Shown here piece after piece: positions 30,309 through 40,138 of a DNA stretch of 64,000 nt (its first letter is position 1; every line of letters starts with the position of its first letter). Source of the DNA: Parabacteroides massiliensis (GTDB taxonomy: Bacteria > Bacteroidota > Bacteroidia > Bacteroidales > Tannerellaceae). The stretch lies in assembly GCF_900155425.1 (NCBI RefSeq), contig NZ_LT700191.1:1015198-1079197 (forward strand), read 5' to 3'. Below the pieces are notes generated by a model. It was not told the origin of the DNA. It was given only the letters and a program-made list of their open reading frames with translations, and ran no database searches. The position numbers were made by a program, and so were the translations under genes.

Positions 30309-32948
30309 TTATTTCCCTGTAATAATCCTCCGTATCTCGCTCAGCTTGTTCAACGCTTCCAGAGGTGTCAGGTTGTTGACGTCCAGGTTCTTGATCTCAT
30401 CCCGCACCTGGCTGAGTACCGGATCGTCCAATTGGAAGAAACTGAGCTGGTATCCATCTGCCGATGAAGCGATTCCTTTTACGGGCTTGCTTTTGATGCC
30501 GCCTCTACGCTTTTCCAAAGCAATCCCCTCCTGGCGGTTTTCCGTTTCCAGTTGTTTCAGGATCTCGTTGGAACGTTTTACGATACTTTTCGGCATACCG
30601 GCCATCTTGGCCACGTGGATACCAAAACTGTGTTCACTGCCTCCGGGGACCAGCTTGCGCAAGAAGATCACTTTGTTATTGACCTCCTTCACCGAAACAT
30701 TGTAGTTCTTGATGCGCTTGAAAGAGGCCTCCATCTCGTTCAGTTCATGATAATGCGTGGCAAACAATGTCTTCGCCCGGGCATTGGGATGTTCGTGAAT
30801 ATATTCGACAATTGCCCAGGCAATGGAAATGCCGTCGTATGTGCTTGTTCCACGTCCTAATTCGTCAAACAGGACAAGACTGCGGGAAGACATGTTGTTG
30901 AGGATATCCGAAGCCTCGTTCATCTCCACCATAAAGGTCGATTCTCCGACCGAAATATTATCCGAAGCTCCCACACGTGTAAATATCTTATCCACAATCC
31001 CGATATGGGCGCATTCGGCCGGCACGAAACAACCGATCTGCGCCATCAGCGTGATCAGGGCCGTCTGGCGAAGCAAAGCGGACTTACCGGCCATATTAGG
31101 TCCGGTGATAATGATAATCTGCTGCTTCTCATCGTCCAGATAGACATCATTGGCAATATAGGGTTCGCCTATAGGCAACTGCTTTTCAATCACCGGATGG
31201 CGGCCTGCCTTAATATCGATCACCTGCGAATCATTCACATCCGGACGGATATAACGGTTGCTTTCAGCCACTTTGGCAAACGAGAGCAGGCAGTCCAACC
31301 GGCCGATCAGGTTCGCATTCACCTGGATAGGCGGAATATATTCGGAAAGGCAAAGTACCAGTTCGTTAAAAAGGCGGGCTTCCAGCGAAAGTATCTTCTC
31401 TTCCGCCCCCAATATCTTTTCTTCGTATTCTTTCAGTTCTTCGGTAATATAACGTTCGGCATTCACCAAGGTCTGCTTGCGTATCCATTCGGCAGGGACT
31501 TTGTCCTTGTAGGCGTTACGCACTTCGATATAATACCCGAAAACGTTGTTGAAACCGATTTTAAGACTCGATATACCCGTCTGTTCTATTTCCCGCTGTT
31601 GTACCTTCAAGAGATAATCTTTACCGGAATAAGCGATTGCACGCAATTCGTCGAGTTCGGCATTCACGCCTGTCGCAATCACGCCGCCCCGGTTCAGCAG
31701 GGAAGGCGGATCGTTGTTGATCTCTTTTTCTATCCGGTCACGGATCAGGGCACAGGCATTCAACTGTTCACCGATACGACAAAGGCTCGGCTCTTCACTC
31801 GCCGTACAAGCCTCCTTGATCGGTTCGATGGCACGAAGGGCGACTTTCAGCTGCACGACCTCGCGAGGCGAAACACGGCCGACCGCCACTTTGGAAATAA
31901 TACGTTCCAAGTCGCCGATCTGTTCCAGTTTCTCTTCCAGCAGTTCTTTCACTTCGGGATGGCGGAAGAAATATTCCACTACGTCCTGGCGTTCATGGAT
32001 CGGTTTCACATCCTTCAACGGGAACAAGATCCAACGGCGCAACATACGCGACCCCATCGGGGAAACGGTCTTGTCCAACACATCCAGCAAGCTCGTCCCC
32101 TCCTCATTCATCGTGCTGACCAACTCCAGGCTGCGCACCGTAAACTTATCGAGGCGCACATAACGGTCTTCTTCGATACGGGAAAGAGAGGTGATATGAG
32201 AGATGTGGGTATGCTGCGTCTGATCCAGATAATACAGGATGGCCCCCGAAGCTACGATTCCCAATTTCAAGTGCTGGACACCGAAACCTTTCAGGTTCTT
32301 CGTTTCGAAATGTTTCAACAGGCGGTCGTTGGCTGCTTCCAAAGTAAACACCCAGTCGTCCAGTTCGAAAATAAAGAACCGGGGACCGAAAGCTTCTTCA
32401 AAACGTTTGCGGCTACCTCGCTCGACCAGGACCTCTTTCGGGGAAAAATTGTTCAACAGTTTATCCACATAGTCGATAGTCCCCTCAGCCGTCAGGAACT
32501 CGCCGGTAGAGATATCGAGAAATGCGATTCCACAGACATCCTTACCGAAATGGATGGCGGCAAGGAAGTTGTTTTCTTTATGATTGAGGATATTGTCATT
32601 GATAGAGACGCCGGGAGTTACCAGTTCGGTAATGCCGCGTTTCACCAGTTTTTTCGTGAGCTTCGGATCTTCCAGCTGGTCGCAGATGGCTACGCGCTTA
32701 CCGGCACGTACCAGTTTCGGCAGATAACTGTCCAGTGCATGATGAGGGAAACCGGCCATCTCGACCGTTTGCCCCGGCCCGTTCGCCTTTTTCGTCTGTA
32801 CGATACCCAGTATCTCAGATCCGGTCACAGCGTCTTCACCATACATTTCGTAAAAGTCGCCTACACGGAATAGCAGAATTGCATCAGGGTGTTTCGCCTT
32901 TATATCAAAATACTGCTTCATCAAAGGGGTTTCCACTATCTTTGCCAC
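30309..32948 (-). CDS. mutS: DNA mismatch repair protein MutS
   Basis: 879 residues from GTG 32948. Domain order: N-terminal mismatch-binding domain with the [11 protein letters not shown]he/Glu motif (FxE), connector, lever and clamp, then the ATPase with Walker [14 protein letters not shown] and ABC-type signature and Walker [16 protein letters not shown], and the C-terminal dimer helix. It recognises mismatched bases and recruits MutL. A longer frame starting at ATG 32981 exists, but that ATG lies inside the -7 box of the promoter, so it cannot be in the mRNA made there; the GTG is preceded by AAGAGAAGAACA. Housekeeping gene between accessory regions. Confidence 0.97.
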   Translation of the reverse strand: MAKIVETPLMKQYFDIKAKHPDAILLFRVGDFYEMYGEDAVTGSEILGIVQTKKANGPGQTVEMAGFPHHALDSYLPKLVRAGKRVAICDQLEDPKLTKKLVKRGITELVTPGVSINDNILNHKENNFLAAIHFGKDVCGIAFLDISTGEFLTAEGTIDYVDKLLNNFSPKEVLVERGSRKRFEEAFGPRFFIFELDDWVFTLEAANDRLLKHFETKNLKGFGVQHLKLGIVASGAILYYLDQTQHTHISHITSLSRIEEDRYVRLDKFTVRSLELVSTMNEEGTSLLDVLDKTVSPMGSRMLRRWILFPLKDVKPIHERQDVVEYFFRHPEVKELLEEKLEQIGDLERIISKVAVGRVSPREVVQLKVALRAIEPIKEACTASEEPSLCRIGEQLNACALIRDRIEKEINNDPPSLLNRGGVIATGVNAELDELRAIAYSGKDYLLKVQQREIEQTGISSLKIGFNNVFGYYIEVRNAYKDKVPAEWIRKQTLVNAERYITEELKEYEEKILGAEEKILSLEARLFNELVLCLSEYIPPIQVNANLIGRLDCLLSFAKVAESNRYIRPDVNDSQVIDIKAGRHPVIEKQLPIGEPYIANDVYLDDEKQQIIIITGPNMAGKSALLRQTALITLMAQIGCFVPAECAHIGIVDKIFTRVGASDNISVGESTFMVEMNEASDILNNMSSRSLVLFDELGRGTSTYDGISIAWAIVEYIHEHPNARAKTLFATHYHELNEMEASFKRIKNYNVSVKEVNNKVIFLRKLVPGGSEHSFGIHVAKMAGMPKSIVKRSNEILKQLETENRQEGIALEKRRGGIKSKPVKGIASSADGYQLSFFQLDDPVLSQVRDEIKNLDVNNLTPLEALNKLSEIRRIITGK

Positions 32949-32978
32949 TGTTCTTCTCTTTTTATCTGTTCGACTGTA

Positions 32979-33008
32979 CAAAGGTACGATTTTTCATCTT
33001 TGTTCAAA
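32979..33008 (-). promoter_or_regulatory. mutS promoter
   Basis: Minus-strand TTTG (33005-33008), an 18-nt spacer and TACCTTTG (32979-32986) form a full Bacteroidota promoter. It lies within the 3' end of the beta-helix gene (stop at 32994) and sets the downstream GTG as the mutS start. Confidence 0.7.
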
Positions 33009-34469
33009 AAATTTACGGATAGCTGTTGATTTCACAAACCTGCCATACGTGCCGGCAATTTCGACCATTTCCAGCATTTCAGGGATACTATATTCATCGG
33101 GAAAAGATTGGGGCAATCTATCGTCCGGTTTCTGCGTGAACCTGCCTACGTAATAGTTGTGCACAAACACATTGTTGGTTGACTTTGTAAAATTGAACGT
33201 ACTTTTTTCAAATGATTGAAAAATATTCTCATGTACAAACGTGCTGTCCGGATAGCCGCCCCAGGAATCGAAAGTCATCATACTGCAGTCCATCTCTTCT
33301 ATGTATTTCATTCCCGCATGGATAATATTACGGTAGATAGTCGTGTTCTTTACCGGCCCGGCCAGATGGATCAACGGGGAAAACATGCCGACACGTGTCG
33401 GACGGGTCCGGCGACCATCGTTAATACTGATATTGTATTGCACAACGGTCCCCACATTTCCGGCATTGAAAGAAGCCGGGGACTCACCGGAATTGCAGAT
33501 CAGCACCATTCCGCCGTCGTTATCGTGACTGTAGTTATACTGGATAAGCGTGTTCCGGCAATTCCAATCCGAATCGAAACCTTGTGCATCCCAGGGAGCT
33601 TTATGGTCGCTTACCTCATTGAACTGGATAACCGTATTATCGCAACTCCACGGCCAGATACCGGCGGCGGCTTCCGTATCGGGAAGGGTGGCCGGACAAT
33701 TGCGCATCACGTTATACTCGATCAACGTGCTGTCGCAACCGATCGGAACGATACCATCGCCCGGAACCTCCTCTATCAGGTTTTTACGGATAACCGTATG
33801 TTTGCTCGGATGCCAGTTCTCCCGGCTGCTATATCCCGACCAGATCATCGCGTTACGGGCACAACGCCAGATCCGGCAATTCTCTATTGTCAGGCTGTCG
33901 AAGACGGATATGACATCTTTTCCTCCATTCACGATCAGGATGCCGCTACCGCCTCCTTCTTCCTTGACCAACGAACCGTTCACATCCCGTATATCCACAC
34001 CGTCTATGACGATGTTCTTGGAAACTCCATAGTTCCGGCACTCGATCTTCAGCCCCGTGCGGTGCGGTTTCCTTTCCTTCCCGGTATTGACTATCTCCAC
34101 ATTCCGCAGTGTCAGATAATCCGAATTGAGGATACGGACGGCATACAGGGAAGTATCGTTGCCGACAATACAGGGCTTATCTCCCTCACCGTATGCCTCA
34201 ATATAAATCCGGTTATCAGAGGTTCCTTGTCCGGATATTTCGAGTTCACCCTGAAAAGTATTCCCCCTTTTCAGAAGCACCCTGTCACCCGGATTCAATT
34301 TCACGTCCCGAAGTTTGGAAAGGCTTTTCCAGGCATTCGATTCGGAAAGTCCGCTCTGATTATCATTGCCATTCGCAGCATCCAAATAATAAGTAGTCGA
34401 AAATTCCGAACAGCTTGCCAACACCAACAGAAGCAGGCAGGCGGAGAGTAAACAGGTTATTTTTTTCAT
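32994..34469 (-). CDS. Right-handed parallel beta-helix lipoprotein
   Basis: 491 residues from ATG 34469 (ATG 34478 adds three residues). Lipobox LVLASC (Cys about 20). The mature part begins TTYYLDAANGNDNQSGLSES, the Asp/Asn-rich start typical of secreted beta-helix proteins, then repeats of short strands with Asn ladders (VIDGVDIRDVNG, LTIENCRIWRC, TVIQFNEVSDHK, TLIQYNYSHDNDGG). This is the pectate-lyase-like fold of polysaccharide lyases and some glycoside hydrolases. No catalytic triad can be named with certainty. Its neighbour across the divergent promoter is a sulfatase, which suggests joint use on a sulfated or uronic glycan. Confidence 0.8.
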   Translation of the reverse strand: MKKITCLLSACLLLLVLASCSEFSTTYYLDAANGNDNQSGLSESNAWKSLSKLRDVKLNPGDRVLLKRGNTFQGELEISGQGTSDNRIYIEAYGEGDKPCIVGNDTSLYAVRILNSDYLTLRNVEIVNTGKERKPHRTGLKIECRNYGVSKNIVIDGVDIRDVNGSLVKEEGGGSGILIVNGGKDVISVFDSLTIENCRIWRCARNAMIWSGYSSRENWHPSKHTVIRKNLIEEVPGDGIVPIGCDSTLIEYNVMRNCPATLPDTEAAAGIWPWSCDNTVIQFNEVSDHKAPWDAQGFDSDWNCRNTLIQYNYSHDNDGGMVLICNSGESPASFNAGNVGTVVQYNISINDGRRTRPTRVGMFSPLIHLAGPVKNTTIYRNIIHAGMKYIEEMDCSMMTFDSWGGYPDSTFVHENIFQSFEKSTFNFTKSTNNVFVHNYYVGRFTQKPDDRLPQSFPDEYSIPEMLEMVEIAGTYGRFVKSTAIRKFFEQR

Positions 34470-34492
34470 GATATTCACTTATATTTTATGCT

Positions 34493-34528
34493 CAAAGATA
34501 ATTATTCTTTATAAAAAACATAACTTTG
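34493..34528. promoter_or_regulatory. Divergent promoters of the beta-helix and sulfatase genes
   Basis: Two -7 elements face away from each other: TATCTTTG on the minus strand (34493-34500) for the beta-helix gene and TAACTTTG on the plus strand (34521-34528) for the sulfatase. Neither has a clear -33 TTTG at standard spacing, which may mean an activator is required. Confidence 0.55.
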
Positions 34529-34555
34529 TGAACATTCTAACAGAAAACATATATC

Positions 34556-36001
34556 ATGAAACAAGCAATTCTAATTTCGACCGGCCTTTTGCTGGCTGCT
34601 CCTTTCATCCACGCGGAGAAGAATAAGAAACCGAATGTCGTTTTTATCCTTGCGGACGATTTGGGGTATGGCGATCTAAGTTGTTACGGACAGGAAAAGT
34701 TCGAGACGCCCAACATCGATAAGCTGGCACAAAGCGGAATGCGTTTTACGCAGTGCTATTCGGGGACAACCGTCAGCGCCCCTTCCCGTTCCTGCTTGCT
34801 GACCGGCACGCACAGCGGGCATACACCGGTCCGCGGCAACCTCGAACTCGACCCGGAAGGGCAGTTCCCGCTTCCCGCCGATGCCCGTACCATCTTCGAG
34901 GTAATGAAGGATGCGGGATACAAGACATCTGCTTTCGGCAAATGGGGACTGGGCTATATCGGTTCGACCGGCGATCCTAAAAATCAGGGTTGCGACACTT
35001 TCTACGGATACAATTGCCAGTTATTGGCACACAGCTATTACCCCGACCATCTTTGGGATAACGACAAACGGGTGGAACTCGAAGACAACAACCTGAACGT
35101 ACAGTACGGAAAAGGCACTTACTCGCAAGACCTTATCCACGGAAAGGCTTTGGAATATCTGGACAATATGAATCCGGACGAACCGTTCTTCATGTGGTAT
35201 CCGACCATCATCCCGCATGCGGAACTGATCGTGCCGGAAGACAGCATCATACAGAAATTCCGCGGCACATACCCGGAAAAGCCTTACAAAGGGACCGAGC
35301 CGGGCAGCCCCGCCTTCCGCAAAGGAGGTTACTGTTCGCAGTTCCATCCGCATGCCACTTTCGCTGCAATGGTCTACCGTCTGGACGTCTACGTCGGGCA
35401 GATCATCCAGAAGTTAAAAGACAATGATTTATATGACAACACCATCATCATCTTTGCGAGCGACAACGGCCCGCATATGGAAGGAGGCGCAGACCCCGAT
35501 TTCTTCAACAGCAACGGCATTTATCGCGGATATAAACGGGATTTATACGAAGGCGGTATCCGTGTCCCGATGATCATTTCCTGGCCGGGGCATGTCCAAC
35601 CGAATACGGAAACCGACTTTATGTGTTCTTTCTGGGATGTATTGCCGACCTTCGAAGAAATCATCCACCCAAAAGCCAAACAAAAGGAGATGGACGGCGT
35701 CAGCATGCTTCCTCTTTTGGAAAACAGGAAGGGACAGAAGGAACATGAATTCCTCTACTTCGAATTCCAGGAGCTGAACGGCCGCCAGGCTGTCCGCAAA
35801 GGGCCGTGGAAATTGGTCCACATGAATATCCGTGGCGACAAACCCTATTACGAACTGTATAACTTAGCTTCCGATCCGTCGGAACGGCATAACGTACTGG
35901 ATCAGTATCCTGAAAAAGTAGCAGAACTGAAAAACATCATGGTTCGCGAACACAGACCGGACCCGAACTGGCCGCTGTTGAAAGAGGAAAGAGCGAAATA
36001 A
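34556..36001 (+). CDS. Exported sulfatase, serine-type (needs anSME maturation)
   Basis: 481 residues with signal peptide (LLLAAPFIHA, to about 20). Metal-binding DD at 34-35 (FILADDLGYGD), active site S74-A-P-S-R78 in the SxPxR motif (S74 would be oxidised to formylglycine by the radical-SAM enzyme anSME), LLTGTHSG, and the C-terminal FASDNGPH and FWDVLPTF motifs. Such enzymes remove sulfate from host mucins, heparin or algal polysaccharides in Bacteroides and Parabacteroides; the substrate cannot be told from sequence alone. No anSME gene is in the window. Last codon is 9 nt from the convergent metallo-hydrolase gene. Confidence 0.93.
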   Translation: MKQAILISTGLLLAAPFIHAEKNKKPNVVFILADDLGYGDLSCYGQEKFETPNIDKLAQSGMRFTQCYSGTTVSAPSRSCLLTGTHSGHTPVRGNLELDPEGQFPLPADARTIFEVMKDAGYKTSAFGKWGLGYIGSTGDPKNQGCDTFYGYNCQLLAHSYYPDHLWDNDKRVELEDNNLNVQYGKGTYSQDLIHGKALEYLDNMNPDEPFFMWYPTIIPHAELIVPEDSIIQKFRGTYPEKPYKGTEPGSPAFRKGGYCSQFHPHATFAAMVYRLDVYVGQIIQKLKDNDLYDNTIIIFASDNGPHMEGGADPDFFNSNGIYRGYKRDLYEGGIRVPMIISWPGHVQPNTETDFMCSFWDVLPTFEEIIHPKAKQKEMDGVSMLPLLENRKGQKEHEFLYFEFQELNGRQAVRKGPWKLVHMNIRGDKPYYELYNLASDPSERHNVLDQYPEKVAELKNIMVREHRPDPNWPLLKEERAK

Positions 36002-36010
36002 CCGGAACGG

Positions 36011-36901
36011 TCAGAATAGGACTTCAAGCCCGTCATAAGCCGCACGAAGAGGTTCGGGAAGATGAGCGTCCAAATCTGCTTGCGTACCGTGCAGGGTACG
36101 GGCAAGGTGAGTGATATAGACAGGTTGCCCTACTGGAGGAAGATAACGTTTTGTCTCTTTCAGAACCTGGACGGTACGTTCGACTAAAGCGACACTGGAA
36201 TGTGTGAAAAGACGAAAATCCGCTTCATAATCCACTCCCATGGTCGCTTCCATAATGAGGGCCGTGATAGGGCTTCCTTTTTGATGTGCATCAATTCCGC
36301 TTATACGAGCCGCCAAGGCCGGAATCCCTCCGGTATCAGTCGCATAGAGCAAGCGCGTATTCTGCTTTTCCAGCAGATAGATCAGTGTTTGTTCCGTCAT
36401 GTATCCCGTCGCATGATTGGCAGGAAGAGGGGTGACGGTCAAGTCTTCTATCTGGAGCTGCTGCCCTATGTAGACAGGCGTGATTAAAGGGGGTTCCATA
36501 TTCAGAGCTTTCGCGGCCCGGTCAAAATCGACTTTAGCTATGTCATACCAAGTCTGGCTTAAATAGACCCGTTTGACACCAGCTTTAAGGGCTGCCTCCG
36601 GATTGTAATGGTCACGATGTGAATGTGTATAAAAAATAATGTCGGGACGACTACCCTCCGGCAACATATCTTCAGCTGTCGGAGTGAAATCAATGAGAAT
36701 ATGCCGGTCGACAAGGATACTTGTCAGACGGCGTAATTCTCCACGCTCGTCCCGCCCGTTCCAATCGGCTGCACCGGTTCCTAAAAAACGAACACCAATT
36801 CCTTTCTCCATCTTTGCATTGGTTTGACTTTTCCCTAAGCTATTTTGATTCACTGTCAATAGGGATGTGGCTGCTAATTTCATAAACATGCGTCTTCTCA
36901 T
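36011..36901 (-). CDS. Exported metallo-beta-lactamase-fold hydrolase
   Basis: 296 residues from ATG 36901; the longer frame would start at 36928, inside the -7 box of the promoter. The N-terminus MRRRMFMKLAATSLL resembles a Tat or Sec signal. Metal motif FYTHSHRDHYN (HxHxDH), later ATGYMTEQTLIY, LLYATDTGGI and YITHLARTL supply the other ligands. It begins with IGVRFLGTGAADWNG, like the lipoate-ligase-side PhnP and related phosphodiesterase group, so a cyclic phosphodiester or lactone substrate is possible. Role unknown. Confidence 0.8.
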   Translation of the reverse strand: MRRRMFMKLAATSLLTVNQNSLGKSQTNAKMEKGIGVRFLGTGAADWNGRDERGELRRLTSILVDRHILIDFTPTAEDMLPEGSRPDIIFYTHSHRDHYNPEAALKAGVKRVYLSQTWYDIAKVDFDRAAKALNMEPPLITPVYIGQQLQIEDLTVTPLPANHATGYMTEQTLIYLLEKQNTRLLYATDTGGIPALAARISGIDAHQKGSPITALIMEATMGVDYEADFRLFTHSSVALVERTVQVLKETKRYLPPVGQPVYITHLARTLHGTQADLDAHLPEPLRAAYDGLEVLF

Positions 36902-36925
36902 GGCTGGCTGATAAATTATTATGCA

Positions 36926-36933
36926 CAAAAATA
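36926..36933 (-). promoter_or_regulatory. -7 element of gene 36011-36901
   Basis: TATTTTTG on the minus strand, 24 nt before the ATG at 36901. It overlaps a longer in-frame ATG, which excludes that start. Confidence 0.6.
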
Positions 36934-36990
36934 ATCTTTTTTATTGTTATAATCTTACCGCATTGTTTTTTCTTAATAAGAAATTATGAT

Positions 36991-36998
36991 TATTTTTG
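36991..36998 (+). promoter_or_regulatory. -7 element upstream of the GH127-like gene
   Basis: TATTTTTG on the plus strand. If used, the leader of the gene at 37229 would be about 225 nt long and would run through the SusD remnant. Confidence 0.4.
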
Positions 36999-37113
36999 CA
37001 CCGGCTGGTCAATGTCAACCTTATATATTTCAACAGGGATATAAATGGGTAAACATGGATTACAAGTAGTCGGTCTCCTATCCGGCCAAAAGCGAAAGCT
37101 GTGTCAATTTTGA

Positions 37114-37191
37114 GAGGTACAAGATTATTTGTATTCCATTCCACAGAATGAATTAACATTAAATCCTGATCCGGAACAGAATCCGGATTGA
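37114..37191 (+). pseudogene. Second SusD C-terminal remnant
   Basis: 25 codons in frame before a TGA at 37189-37191, reading DYLYSIPQNELTLNP and ending EQNPD. This again is the conserved SusD ending (IPQxELxLNPxxxQNP). An in-frame TGA cuts it at 37111-37113, and no upstream homology was seen. It lies just before the GH127-like gene, as the 23061 remnant lies before the GH106-like gene. Confidence 0.6.
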
Positions 37192-37228
37192 TTAGAAATT
37201 GATCGTTTTTTAATTAAGAAAAAATCAT

Positions 37229-39106
37229 ATGGTAAAAAAAGTAATTTTAGCTGTAGCAGCCTTTAGTCTTTTTTCTTGTCAGGGAGACAAGATGCAAAAA
37301 AGTCCGGATGTATTGGAACCACTTCCTCCAAAAAGTATTCAATTAAATGGTTATTTGGACAATTACATAGAGAACTCGATCGAGCACTGGAACAAAGGAG
37401 TTATTCCCTATGAACAACTGGTTGATTTTTTCCGGAAAGGAAGGCCTCAGTTTGCCTTAGGGGAGATGTGGGGTAAAGCCGTCCGTTCAGCCTGCATGTT
37501 CTATCGTTACACACAAGATGAGGAATTAAAAGCGATTATAGACGAAACAGTGAAAGACCTCCTTTCCACCCAGCGCGAGAATGGGAGCATCAGTTGTGTT
37601 GAGATTGAAAACCAACCGGAAGAAAGCGAACCGTGGGAACGGAAGTACGTGATGTTGGGGCTTGAAGACTATTATGATTGGGTGAATCCGTCCCCTTTGG
37701 TCCTCGATGCGTTGAAAAAACAGGCGGATAACATTATCTCCATCATAGGGCATGCGCCCAAAACAGAAATAGTAGACATAGGATGGAGCGCTACGAACAT
37801 CGGGCATGAGCCTTGCCACATAGAATCGAGTACATTGCTCGAACCTTTCATGCGTTTATATAAGATGACAGGTGAACAGCGGTATCTGGATTTCGCGGCC
37901 TATATCGTGGAAATGGGAGGAACGAAACATTATAATGTCTTCGAATTGGCTTTAAAGAATGTAGAACCTTACAAAATGGCCGGTCATTATCCGAAGGCGT
38001 ATGAAATGTTATCCTTATTTGAAGGTTTGGCAGAATACTACCGTGTGACGGAAGATCCGACAATAAAACAAACTCTGCTGAATTTTTATGAGAATGTCAG
38101 AAAAAAGGAAATAACAATCATCGGCAACGGTGGTGCGGACCAACCTTATCACCCGCAGGTCATGGGAGAGGCTTGGGGAAATACAGCCTTCGAACAGACA
38201 AACCCGAATATTACACGTATGATGGAAACCTGTGTAGGTGTCACATGGATGAAGTTCTGCAGCCAGATGCTACGTCTTACCGGCGATCCTTCCATGGTGG
38301 ACGAGATAGAAAAATATGTCTACAACGGACTGATCGGAGCCATGTCCCCGACCGGTGATAGTTTCAGCTATGTCAATCTTTTGAACGGTCCCAAAGTAAA
38401 CGGGCAAGGCTGGGGATGGAAATTTGGGGATCTGCATGTGACCTGCTGTAATCTTAACGGTCCTATGGGACTGGCCTATATTCCGTTTGTCGCAGTAATG
38501 AAGGCTGCCGATGGCCCTGTCGTCAACTTATATAACGCAGGTACGGTGGCAATGAAATCTCCTGAAAATAAAGACTTGAAGTTACAATTAGCCACGGATT
38601 TCCCTCAATCCGGAAATGTTCAGATAATTGTCAATCCATCCGAGACCGAAAAGTTCAATTTGAAACTGCGTATTCCGGAATGGAGCGAGAACACGGTTAT
38701 CAAGGTCAATGGAGAGACTCTCGGCAAAGTCAGCCCGGGAACTTATTTCGATATTTTGCGGGAGTGGAACGTTGATGATAAAGTTGAAATTGCGTTCGAT
38801 ATGAAATGCCGGATCATAGATGCTCCAAAAGGCAGTAACCCGGCAGGGCACAATTTCCAAGCATTAAAATGGGGACCGATCGTCCTTGCAAGGGATGAAA
38901 ATCTGGATCCCGATTATAATAAACCCATACGGGTAGTCGCGGATGCCAATGGTTTGGTGAATATACAAAAAGTTCAACCTTCGTTGCCCGGAACCTGTCT
39001 GGAGTTTACAGTCCCCACGACTGACGGGGAAATCCGCATGTCGGACTATGCTACCATAGACGGATGGCACGGCTCCAGTGTTTGTACCTGGTTGCCACTT
39101 AAGTAG
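37229..39106 (+). CDS. GH127/GH146-like beta-L-arabinofuranosidase lipoprotein (DUF1680)
   Basis: 625 residues with lipobox SLFSC (Cys15) and an (alpha/alpha)6 barrel: YIVEMGGTKHYN, EWS-like PEWSENTVIKVNGE and a C-terminal beta part. The family motif ETCVGVTWMKF (E333) and the Cys pair VTCCNLNG (C406, C407) match the GH127 type, in which a zinc site of Glu and three Cys holds the nucleophile Cys. The third Cys ligand may be C335. Predicted to remove beta-L-arabinofuranose or related residues from plant glycans at the cell surface. Confidence 0.82.
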   Translation: MVKKVILAVAAFSLFSCQGDKMQKSPDVLEPLPPKSIQLNGYLDNYIENSIEHWNKGVIPYEQLVDFFRKGRPQFALGEMWGKAVRSACMFYRYTQDEELKAIIDETVKDLLSTQRENGSISCVEIENQPEESEPWERKYVMLGLEDYYDWVNPSPLVLDALKKQADNIISIIGHAPKTEIVDIGWSATNIGHEPCHIESSTLLEPFMRLYKMTGEQRYLDFAAYIVEMGGTKHYNVFELALKNVEPYKMAGHYPKAYEMLSLFEGLAEYYRVTEDPTIKQTLLNFYENVRKKEITIIGNGGADQPYHPQVMGEAWGNTAFEQTNPNITRMMETCVGVTWMKFCSQMLRLTGDPSMVDEIEKYVYNGLIGAMSPTGDSFSYVNLLNGPKVNGQGWGWKFGDLHVTCCNLNGPMGLAYIPFVAVMKAADGPVVNLYNAGTVAMKSPENKDLKLQLATDFPQSGNVQIIVNPSETEKFNLKLRIPEWSENTVIKVNGETLGKVSPGTYFDILREWNVDDKVEIAFDMKCRIIDAPKGSNPAGHNFQALKWGPIVLARDENLDPDYNKPIRVVADANGLVNIQKVQPSLPGTCLEFTVPTTDGEIRMSDYATIDGWHGSSVCTWLPLK

Positions 39107-39139
39107 AAGTAATAAAAAATGTTGTTATTCTTATCTGTG

Positions 39140-39180
39140 AAGAGGCTGTATCGTAATTTCCATTTACGTCTCAGCCTCTT
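39140..39180 (+). terminator. Terminator after the GH127-like gene
   Basis: AAGAGGCTG (39140-39148) pairs with CAGCCTCTT (39172-39180) and is followed by TTCATTTTTT. It lies 34 nt after the stop. Confidence 0.8.
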
Positions 39181-39530
39181 TTCATTTTTTGTAAGATCGA
39201 ATCATTCATGTCACTGATTTGTGCGTATAATTCATCTCCAGTCTCCTTTTTTTGAGTGTAGAAGATGAGATAATAAGCCAGGGCTCTTCTAATAAGGATG
39301 CATTTTTAATGCTAAAAGCAATAACTAAGAAGGGAAAAGCCATAGTAATCCTACCTTTCCCGAAGTATCAAAACCAGAGGTTGATCTTTATGATCTGTCA
39401 ATCTCTGAGTCCCATCCAAGGATACACTCGTTAAAAAGCCCTTTCTAAACAAAAATATAACATTCTTGTAAGTAGTTTTCCCGGATAAATCGTTTATACT
39501 TGTAGAAATGTTTCTTTGTTAGCATGTGTT
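39181..39530. other. Gene-free stretch upstream of the sigma-factor gene
   Basis: 350 bp with no convincing gene. A TATACTTG sequence (39495-39502) 28 nt before the sigma start resembles a -7 element with one mismatch. The middle part may be decayed coding DNA, but I recognise nothing in it. Confidence 0.45.
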
Positions 39531-40082
39531 ATGGATAGACCGAAGGAGGATGATCGAGAGTTGATTCAGTTCAAGGAGTTATATAAATCAATTGCTCCAA
39601 TGCTGATTTTCTACGCTGGAAAGTATGTAAATGCTATTACTGCAGAAGATTTGGTGCAGGATGTGTTTCTTAAAGTCTGGCAAAAGAAGACTTTTTTGTT
39701 TTTGAAAGAAGGGATTAAAACTTATTTGTATCGCTCCGTTCAGCATGCCTGTCTGGATTACCTGAAGCATCAGGAGGTAAAAGGTGATTATATCGATGCC
39801 GTTACTACCAAATTAAAAATAGAAGAGATCTATTACAATGACGATCCGCAATCCCTGTTTGCGGAAGACGAACGTCTGGAACTTATCTATAAAGAGATGG
39901 ATAAGTTGCCGGAGAAGTGTCGTGAAATCTTTACAATGTCCTATCTGGAAGAGCGAAAAACTTCGGAAATAGCTGTACTGCTCAATATTTCTACCCGTAC
40001 GGTAGAGGCACAACTTTATAAGGCATTGAAGATTTTACGGGGTCTTTTGCTTAGCTGTTTGATTTTTCTTTCAAATTATTGA
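39531..40082 (+). CDS. FecI-like ECF sigma factor of a PUL
   Basis: 183 residues from ATG 39531 (the frame also has an ATG at 39516). Region 2 is about 15-70 (ELYKSIAPMLIFYAGKYVNA, EDLVQDVFLKVWQ), region 4 about 120-175 (LPEKCREIFTMSYLEERKTS with the HTH AVLLNISTRTVEAQLYKA). With FecR and an STN-bearing SusC next door it forms a trans-envelope switch that turns on the PUL when its glycan is bound, as known for mucin-glycan PULs of B. thetaiotaomicron. Confidence 0.92.
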   Translation: MDRPKEDDRELIQFKELYKSIAPMLIFYAGKYVNAITAEDLVQDVFLKVWQKKTFLFLKEGIKTYLYRSVQHACLDYLKHQEVKGDYIDAVTTKLKIEEIYYNDDPQSLFAEDERLELIYKEMDKLPEKCREIFTMSYLEERKTSEIAVLLNISTRTVEAQLYKALKILRGLLLSCLIFLSNY

Positions 40083-40138
40083 GAATTGCGTAAGTAGATC
40101 TGAAGAGATAATCGTGTATAATATAAACGCACATCAAA

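Noticed and set aside
31005-32873. A 622-codon rightward frame across the mutS region
   Set aside because: It lies wholly antisense to MutS, whose domains are complete; the translated frame has no family pattern.
33216-34451. A 411-codon rightward frame across the beta-helix gene
   Set aside because: Antisense shadow of a well-supported lipoprotein gene.
36947-37159. A 70-codon leftward frame in the gap upstream of the GH127-like gene
   Set aside because: No ribosome site, no family, and it overlaps the SusD remnant on the other strand.
39252-39434. A 60-codon rightward frame before the sigma gene
   Set aside because: No homology-like pattern or ribosome site; the composition looks like non-coding DNA.
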